64,000 bases of DNA from Otatea glauca (lineage: Eukaryota > Streptophyta > Magnoliopsida > Poales > Poaceae), in contig CM070717.1 of NCBI GenBank assembly GCA_036346275.1, forward strand, positions 12,087,178 through 12,151,177, in the 5' to 3' direction. A program made the translations under genes and the position numbers. How positions within the stretch are numbered: the stretch's first letter is position 1; the number at the start of each line of letters is the position of its first letter. The notes beneath the pieces were generated by a model that ran no database searches, was not told the origin of the DNA, and saw nothing but the letters and a program-made list of their open reading frames with translations. Below, in pieces: positions 57,121 to 64,000 of the stretch.

Positions 57121-57415
57121 CTTCGGTGATGACGATGAGGTGAAGGAAGAGGATCCTTGGGCTGAGTAATGGGCAGATTATGATCGGGTGATGGCCGAAC
57201 TTGCGGAGGAGGAGGCTGTGGCCCGCGATATTATCACTGCCGACGCTACCGCCGAGGTCGCTCCACGGCTATCCAAGGCGCAGGAGCGCTTTATCGAAGC
57301 AAAGAGGGCGCTGCGGCGCCGCGCGACCTTAGGTTCTTTCATAGCATTATGTAATGATCGAACTGAGGGGTCTATAATAAAATTTCTTCTTTCTTTTGAT
57401 CGCCGATCCGCGTGA
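57121..57415 (+). pseudogene. Short acidic-helical ORF remnant in U3 region
   Basis: After an acceptor-like CACGTTTTTAG the plus strand reads FGDDDEVKEEDPWAE, a TAA stop, WADYDRVMAELAEEEAVARD and a helical Arg-rich end (AKRALRRRATLG). A stop at 57413-57415 follows, and AATAAA lies just inside at 57376. An upstream helical piece (ERIRTAEDRARQFAEAFNCF, about 56845) may belong to it. Family not recognised; it could be a second antisense ORF of the element. Confidence 0.35.
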
Positions 57416-57509
57416 TGACTTCGCTTTAGGTGCTTTCCTGCACTACCGAGCCCCCAAGGGTCAAGAGTTGGTACGCCGCCGCTTTCTTGCGGCATCCCGC
57501 TGCGTATTT

Positions 57510-58000
57510 ACCGTATGCCTCTCGAGGTTCCGGCGTCCGAGTGCTCATTTTAACATCGTGAGCTGACGGCCTTGGTCGGCGCGAACGCACCGTGATGCCT
57601 CGGGAGGTTCTCCGCTCGAGTGCTCGCTTAACGCCAGAAGCCGGACGCCTTGGCCTGGCTTGATGACCAGATGCCTCTTGGGAGGTTCGGGTGCTCGAGT
57701 GCTCGCTTAACGCCGTAGCTGGACGTGTTTTGGCCGCCGCGGACGACCGATGCCTCTCGAGGTTCCGTGTTCGAGTGCTTGTTTAACGTCGTAGCCGGAC
57801 GCGGCGCCGCTTTACGTCAGAGTCGGACGCGGCGCTGCTTTTTACGCCGAGCCGGACGAGCGCCGCTTTACGCCATAGCCGGACGTGGCCTTGGTCGCGC
57901 GACGACCTGATGCCTCTCGGAGGTTCCGTGTCCGAGTGCTCGCTTAACGCCATAGCCGACGCTACTGCTTTACGCCGTAGCCGACGAGGGCGCCCATCTC
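57510..58000. repeat. About 80-bp tandem repeat in second Tat element
   Basis: Units with GATGCCTC, GAGGTTCCG, GAGTGCTCGCTTAACGCC and TAGCCGGACG recur near 57513, 57596, 57671, 57747 and 57909 (spacing 76-83, one double). Noncoding. Confidence 0.85.
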
Positions 58001-58934
58001 GAGTCCCCATTGGGAGAGGGTAGCTGCGAGAGGAGTGGCCGCCTATCCCCACGCGTACGCCCCGCCCGCAGTGTGGTACCAAGAGGGTGAGCGAACGCTG
58101 CTTACCCGCCGGTTTGAACGCCGTGCTCGTGGAGCTAATAACGGTGATCCGAGTGGGACTCGAGATCCTCCCAAGGGGACCTTTCCAAGTGGACGATCCC
58201 AACAGAGGTGTCCGCCCACTAGGGTGACCCATGAGAAACCTTTCTTTACTCGATCCCAGATCGACTGGGCCGCCTCACGACCCTGAGCACACCGGCCGTC
58301 ACCCATCGATGGGTTCCGTGAGAGCGTGAAGTATGGTCTTGGACACGAGTTAAGGCGATTGGGTCGTCCACGACCCAACTAGAGGCCCACTAGGGGCTCG
58401 CTTGTCCTCGCCTTGCTCAATTTTTCTGGGCGGCTTGTGTCCACTTGGTGGATTATGCCTTTGGAACCCGCAGCTATTGATCGGGCCTCTCGCGCGAAGC
58501 TATCGAGCTCTTTGCCACTTTGGGGCGGCAGCTGCCCGGGCCGGGCCTCTCGTGATGCCTCTGAGTAGCCGACCCGCCCGGGCGCAGACCAAGAGGCTAC
58601 AGGGTGCGCCGCTCGAAGGGTGTCTTTATGCCTCCCGCACCCCATCGACTTAAATGCATAGAGAGGAATTGGAAATCATTATGCTTACTGTGGCCTGCAT
58701 GGCGTACCGAGGGCGGCGATGCTTCACCCGAGGAGGTGTCTGTCGACTAGTGCCCGCCGCTCGGCTCCTGCTCGCTCCTATAACCGGGCGCTGGACGCTT
58801 GTGCAGGTCACTTGCCTTTGCTTTCCTCGCCTTCCTGTCTTTGCCTGCGACAAGAGAAAACAAGACCGAGGGAGCTGGAGAAAAGAGATCCACACCTTCC
58901 CCTTCTCTCACCTTTTCGCCGTTTGCCTCGGAGA
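58001..58934. other. No gene; leader of the antisense gene
   Basis: GC-rich sequence between the tandem repeats and the antisense gene. The final 130 bp before 58935 (CTTTCCTCGCCTTCCTGTCT) looks like an untranslated leader. No promoter box could be named with confidence. Confidence 0.35.
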
Positions 58935-61900
58935 TGTCGTGGCCGGAGTGCTCTGCTCGGCCTAGCCGCGCGCTTTGCTTGGAGAAGAAGGGGTTCCTCC
59001 CCCCGCAGGATGCCTCCAAGTGGAGTGTGCCGGCGGGGGTCGCCGTCCCTTCGCCGGGGGACGACGAAATCGTGGTGCCCGCCTCATTCTTCGAGCGGGG
59101 TTTTGAACTCCCGCTGCACCCATTTGTCCGAGGGCTGCTGCACTATTACGAGGCGGAGGTGCACCATCTCAACCCCAATGGTGTGCTCCATATAGCAGTC
59201 TTCATCACGCTGTGCGATACTTTCCTGGGGATCGATCCCTATTGGGTGCTTTGGAGGCATTTCTTTCATGCTCGGCTGAGGAAGGACAAGCCGATGACGC
59301 CCGACGCCATGGGCAAGCAGGGTTTCCAGCACGCGGGCGGCCGCAAGATCGACTACATTGACGTGAAGCTGCCGTCGTCAAACCGGGGCTGGCACTCCGA
59401 GTGGTTCTATGTTCGGAACCTGGGCGGTAGTGCCCCGGTCTTCACCGGCCGTCTTCCCGAGGAGGGGCCCCAATGGACTTGGGGCGCCGAACGAAAGGAG
59501 AGGAACAAGGTGACCGAGATCATCGACCGGATCAAGGCCCAGAGGGAGCGAGGGCTGACCGAAGATGTCGTCGTACGCGCGTTCATGAAGATGCGCGTGC
59601 AATCCCTTATGGATAGGATGCGCCCCATGTTCCAATATGAGGGCGAGTCTGATCACATGAGGATGGCGAGACCAGAGCTTTCCGCGTCGGAGGTGGGGGC
59701 TCGGGTGTCCGCCGTTACGGGTGGCAGCAGACTGCAGGCGCTGGCGCCACCCCGAGCCGTTTCCTGCCGCGCAATCTCCTGACCGTAACTCGAGCAGATC
59801 TCTTCCCTTCCTCCTTTTCCTTTTCAGCCCTTCGCACTTTGTCTGACTAGTATCTCTGTGATTTCTAGGTGCTCGCCGGAATGGTCTCCCGGGCGTTGTT
59901 GCCTGGGGAGAAGGAGCTGAGGGCCGCGGTCCGCGCGGACTCCGCGCAGCGCGAATCCGCGCACAAAAGGCGGAAGGAGGAGAGGAGGAGGGAGAAGAAG
60001 AAAGAGCGCGCGGCGAGTAGGTCTCCGACACGACCGTCGTTGAATCGGCCATTCTGGGGTCGACCTCCAGCGATAGTGGTGGCGGTGATGACCCATACCG
60101 CGGGCAGGAGCTTGGGCCGTCGACTGTCGGCGGTCCGGACGAGGGTGCTCACAAGGAAGCGCCACGCCACGCCAGCGGCGGTGTCCTGGGGAAGCGAGGG
60201 ATGATTCGCCTCGCAAGGGAGGTGTCGCGAAGAGGGCGCTGTGGCTCCGCACTCCGGCCAAGGCCAGAAGTACTCTCTCGCCCCCGAGTCGCATTGTAGT
60301 AGAGTAGTCCGAATAGCTTTTAACCGATCGTTGTGTATGTGTCTTACAGGCGGCAGTCAGCAGCGATGTGCGCCCTGGCCGAGCTCGGAGGGCTGCACCG
60401 TCTCGCAAGCGGCGGGGCCGAGGAGACGCGGTCGAGCCGGGATTATCGGCGGAGGCGCACTGGCCGGCCGAGCGACAGGTGGAGGCACGGCGGCGCGCCG
60501 AGCCATCGGGCGAGCCAACATCGTGTGGCACCAGGGCTCAGCCCGAGTGCGTGGGAGGTCCGACGACCGACGAAGCCTGAGCCTCGCCAGATCGGCGGAG
60601 CGCGAAGAGCCCCGCCGCCACCGCCGGGAGGCCGCCGTCTCCGCGCGGGGCTCGAGGATCTCGCCACGCCGCCGAGAGCCTGCCAGCGGAGGGAGGCCCA
60701 GCGCCAGGGCTCCGCCCGAGCCGCGGGAGGTGCCGATGACCGCAAGGACAAGTCGCCGGGCCGCCTGGGGTCCGCCGATCGCCGCGCCTCTGGCATGGCT
60801 GGGACGATCCGCCACAGGCCGTGTCCCGCATGTGACGGACCCGGCCGTGTGTGGAGTGGGAGTCTTTCCAGAAAGTGCTCTGGGGTCGAGGCCGAGATGG
60901 GCCGATCCACAAGGGGTTGGCTCGCCGACCTCCAAAGAAGGTGTTGGACGCAATCAGCGGGGGAATCCTCCCGATCATGGCGGTAAGCCGAACGAACTCC
61001 CATCTTTGCCGCCCTTGATGAGTTTTGAAGTGAACTTAACGGGCGCTCGTGGTTTCGCAGCGGCTAGGCCCATTCGAGGACTACCCGAGCTCCTCCGCTT
61101 GACGGCCAAAGGGCGGCCACCGAGGACGAGCACGATCGTCTGCGCCCCGAGCTGCGTGAAGCTCTGGGGGCGTTGGCTTGTGAGCAGGAGGAGGCGGGGA
61201 AGGTCCGCCAGAGCCGAGCCGTTGCCGGGTCTCAGACGATGCGCGCTGACGTACCAACTTAGAGGGCGAGGGTAGCTGAGCTCGAGTCCCTCTTGGCGGA
61301 TCCAACAGTGCCAAGGATGCTACCGTCGCCGCTGAGGAGACCGCACGGTCGGAAGCATCCCGCCCAAGGCGCAGCGACTTGGACCGTATGGGTGTCGAAT
61401 GCGCTGCTCCGAGCGGACGCCGCCTAAGGAGTCAAGCCGATGAGGGCGCTGCAGGAGCAGACCCAGGAGGAGCTCCGCGCTTTGAAGGACTCCACGGCTG
61501 GTAAGTAACCCAACTCTTGTAGTCAACTTCGCGATCGCGACACGCGAGGTGTGCTCGCTTGACCCTGTTTTGGTTTGCAGAACTTCAGAAGAACTTTAGC
61601 GACGTCGTCGAGGTGCGGAGGTCGGCGGTGGAGGAGCGCGACGTGGCGGTCACGGCGCACGACGTGGCCTTGACGTCGCAGCAGCTGGCGGAGGGAGATC
61701 GGGCTGAGCTGACGACCGTCCGAGAGGCCGACCGGGATGTTTGCGACCGAGTGCTTGGGATCGTGCCGTGCCCCAGCTCGCTCGCCATCGAGCTAGCCCA
61801 CGTTCCCGAGCACGTCAATAGCTCGGTGAGCGAGGGCGTCGTGCTTGGAGCCTCCTCGGCGCTCGTCTGCACCATCTCCCATTTTGATGGCGTCAACCTT

Positions 61901-62032
61901 GCCACCGTCAGCAGCGGGATCGCTGGGAATCGGACCGAGGAGGAGATCGACAGGTTCGAGCTCCAAGTCGAACCATACGCCCGGGTGATTGCTGACTGGA
62001 TACCGCCCCAGAGCATCCTCCATCGAGAATAG
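58935..62032 (+). pseudogene. Antisense gene of second Tat element: PF04195-like domain plus coiled coil
   Basis: ATG at 58935 opens MSWPECSARPSRALCLEKKG. The first exon is open to 59782 and holds a well-preserved PF04195-type domain: PASFFERGFELPLHPFVRGL, VHHLNPNGVLHIAVFITLCD, FLGIDPYW, GWHSEWFYV. After a stop at about 59780 an acceptor (GATTTCTAG, 59870) leads to a Lys/Arg-rich segment (RRKEERRREKKKERA). The middle (60200-61080) is GC-rich and frame-broken. An exon ending LKDSTAG at 61500 is followed by a clean intron 61501-61580 (GTAAGT ... TTTGCAG), and the last exon (61581-62032) is a coiled coil followed by an intact C-terminus ending at TAG 62030. Being antisense to pol and spliced, it is a transcription unit of its own. 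Function unknown. Confidence 0.75.
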
Positions 62033-62557
62033 GAGGAAAGTTAGAAATCTTAATATATTTTTCTTTCTTTTTGCGATGTAAGAAACCTTAGTATATAATA
62101 AACTGAAGTTGGCAAATTCAATCGCCTTTGCACTTTCGCTGTGATGAACGCCGCCACCATAGCTCTAGAAACCGCAAGGGTTGGTCAAGCGTAGGTTGGT
62201 GCGTTACCATTTACGAGGGAAACGTGAAGAGGACAGGAATTTGGCTACGAAGCATTCATGCGCACTTGCTCGGGACAGGAATGTTCCCGACCGACCAAGG
62301 GTTGCTCCGTGTGGGCACTTCCTTCTTCCGCATAGCTCTACTTAGCAACCGTAGCCGCTGGGGCGTAGGCCGTAGTACTTGGGTCGAGAGGGTTACCGCT
62401 TTAGGAGGACCCCCGTGGTCAGTCAGGTCACCAACCCGCGTGAGTGCGCCGACTGGAAGCGACCCGCACGAGTGTGCCAACAGGTGGCCCCCGAGCGCCG
62501 CGCGGTGACCGGGTACTCGGTAGAAGGGTAAAAAAGAGCGAGGGACAAGAAAGAGTT

Positions 62558-64000
62558 TTAGGGATAGAATCGCCTTAACTTTTCTATGTTACACGCGTTG
62601 GAGATGACGTTACCATCCGTGTCCTTGAGTCGGAAGGTGCCGGGTCGGAGAACCTCCACGACGGTGAATGGGCCTTCCCATGGCGGGGAGAGCTTGTGCC
62701 TGTCTTTGCTGGACTGAACCTGGCGCAAGACTAGGTCGCCCATGTTGAAGGACTGGCCTCGAACCTGACGACTGTGGTAGCGTCGCAGTGCTTGCTGGTA
62801 CTTGGCCTATCGCAGAATGGCCATGTCACGCGCCTCATCGAGCTGGTCGATGGCGTCTTGTTGCGAGACGAGCCCCCGTGTCTCGTCAAAGGCTTGTAGT
62901 CTCGGGGCTCCGTATTCCAGGTCGGTCGGCAAGACGGCTTCGGCACCGAACACCATGAAGAATGGTGTAAACCCGGTCGCCCGGGTTGGTGTAGTCCGCA
63001 GGCTCCAGAGGACGGAGGGTAATTCGGCCACCCATCGTCCCGCGAATTTCTTCAGTCGACTGAAGATTCGTGACTTGAGCCCTTGGAGAATCATGCCGTT
63101 TGCCCGCTCGAACTGGCCGTTGGTCCGCGGATGGGAGATGGCTGCCCAATCGACGCGGATTCCTTCCCCTTGGACTGTGTGCCGTTATCGGTGATGATGG
63201 AGTTCGGGACTCCGAACCGAAAAACGATGTCGCGGAAGAAAGCGGCCGCCTGCACCGATGTGATGCTGGCGACTGGCTTGGCCTCTATCCACTTGGTGAA
63301 CTTGTCCACCGCGACGAGGAGGCGGTAAAGCCCGGCGCCTTTTGAAGGGCTGGACGGATCGAGTCCCCGCACGCGAATGGCCACGTGATGGGGATCGTCG
63401 CGTAAGGCTGCGCGGAAGATGCGCTTTGTCGGCGAAGAATTGGCATCCTCGCAGTGCGAACGATTTGCTCGGGCGTCGACACGGCGATCGACGATGAAGC
63501 CTTGCCGGAAGGCTTTTCCTACTAGGGACAGGGGTGCGGCGTGGTGACCACAGACACCGCCATGGATATCGAGCAGCAGGCACCTCCCTTGGTCGGCCAG
63601 AACGCATTTCTGGAGGACTCCAGAGGGACTCCTTCTGTAGAGGTCTTCTTCGACCAGGACAAAAGATTTCGCCCGACGAGCGAGGCGCTGTGCCTCGGTC
63701 GGGTCGGCGGGGAGCGATCCATCAGTCAGTCGGTTGACGAAGGGTTTCCTCCAGTCGGAATCGGTCATCAGCACGTCGCGGCCCGACCTGGGCGACTCTA
63801 CGTCCGACAGCTAAGCGGTCGGAGTGGTCACATCGGACAGGTCGGACGGCCGCTCGGTCGCCGAGTCCAATTGGACGAAAAGCTGTCGAAGATCGCAAAC
63901 AAAAATCCCAGGTGGGACCAGACCTCTTCCAGAGGCAAGGTTTGCTAGGTAATCGGCCTCACCGTTGTAACGTCTGTAGCTATGGTGAAGCTCGAACCCC
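62558..64000 (-). pseudogene. Tat pol: second RNase H end and integrase, partial
   Basis: The minus strand enters at 64000 with HHSYRRYNGEADYLANLAS, the end of the second RNase H. It continues to the integrase zinc region (FVLVEEDLYRRSPSGVLQKC, GGVCGHHAAPLSLVGKAF), then VAVDKFTKWIEAKPV, IITDNGTQ, and after a frameshift FAGRWVAELPSVLWSLRTTP and FGAEAVLPTD. The C-terminal part (62743-62558) has GDLVLRQVQSSKDRHKLSPP and WEGPF, ending IEKLRRFYP. Frame breaks lie near 63550, 63400 and 63095. Upstream domains lie outside the window. Confidence 0.9.

Larger units (their letters stand above)
55865..64000 (-). mobile_element. Second Tat-lineage gypsy element (RIRE2-like), partial
   Basis: On the minus strand integrase and preceding pol (64000-62558) come first, then an antisense gene on the plus strand (58935-62032), a repeat-rich stretch and an LTR whose outer edge is TGTCGGCGTTTTGAGC at 55865. 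Edge sequence and the phrase TATACTGGTTCGGGCCGAAT are familiar from RIRE2-type grass elements. The element continues past the right edge of the window. Confidence 0.8.

Noticed and set aside
60241..61275. 344-codon plus-strand ORF with Arg- and Pro-rich sequence
   Set aside because: Composition is that of a GC-rich shadow frame inside the decayed antisense gene; the minus strand is equally open (60357-60953).

Overview
The window is plant nuclear DNA, almost certainly from a grass (Poaceae). It is a retrotransposon graveyard: nested LTR retrotransposons of Ty1/copia and Ty3/gypsy type, a CACTA transposon end, a MITE, a Helitron-type end and a Mutator-like element. No bacterial operon, rRNA gene or tRNA gene was seen. 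The grass assignment rests on the element types (Tekay-type chromovirus with 4.6-kb LTRs, Tat-lineage elements with PF04195-type antisense ORFs, a Sirevirus-type solo LTR) and is an inference. Only one host gene looks intact, a small two-exon defensin-like gene at 30288-30677 on the minus strand. A second host gene, the splicing factor CWC22, survives as a pseudogene split into 2573-3320 and 9187-10026.

Layout. 1-400: Helitron-type 3' end. 402-2559: CACTA element on the minus strand with transposase remnant, internal tandem repeats and subterminal repeats; a Tourist-like MITE (1464-1666) sits in one repeat copy. 2573-10026: CWC22 pseudogene, whose middle is filled by a decayed, 5'-truncated copia element (~3411-8615) carrying three frame-breaking tandem duplications. 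10563-11022: foldback repeat. 11058-30138: a 19-kb Ty3/gypsy chromovirus with two 4.6-kb LTRs, tRNA-Met primer site, two extra ORFs before gag, gag-pol with a chromodomain, and a 3080-bp solo LTR of a relative inserted in its RNase H (20560-23639, TSD CTCAT). 30288-30677: defensin-like gene. 31830-36363: decayed related gypsy element on the minus strand. 36364-40744: LTR fragments carrying a 2.6-kb Mutator-like insertion (37720-40315, 9-bp TSD). 40745-50766: Tat-lineage gypsy element on the minus strand with a plus-strand antisense gene. 50758-55864: a deleted relative in the opposite orientation, interrupted by a 3.2-kb Sirevirus-type solo LTR (51988-55220, TSD TATGC). 55865-64000: another Tat-lineage element on the minus strand, running off the right edge.

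The least explained signals are three. First, the 4.6-kb LTR can be read as a four-exon ORF of 170 codons with matching phases; its last two acidic exons recur, with the same phases and the same rare GC-AG intron, in the solo LTR of the related family. Second, the Sirevirus-type solo LTR holds more than twenty short hairpins with an almost invariant TGTGT loop and stems that vary together. Third, the chromovirus has two uncharacterised ORFs between primer site and gag, and each of these ORFs and gag itself starts directly after a splice-acceptor-like AG.

Limits: all homology calls are from reading motifs by eye, no alignments were run, and ends of decayed elements are approximate.
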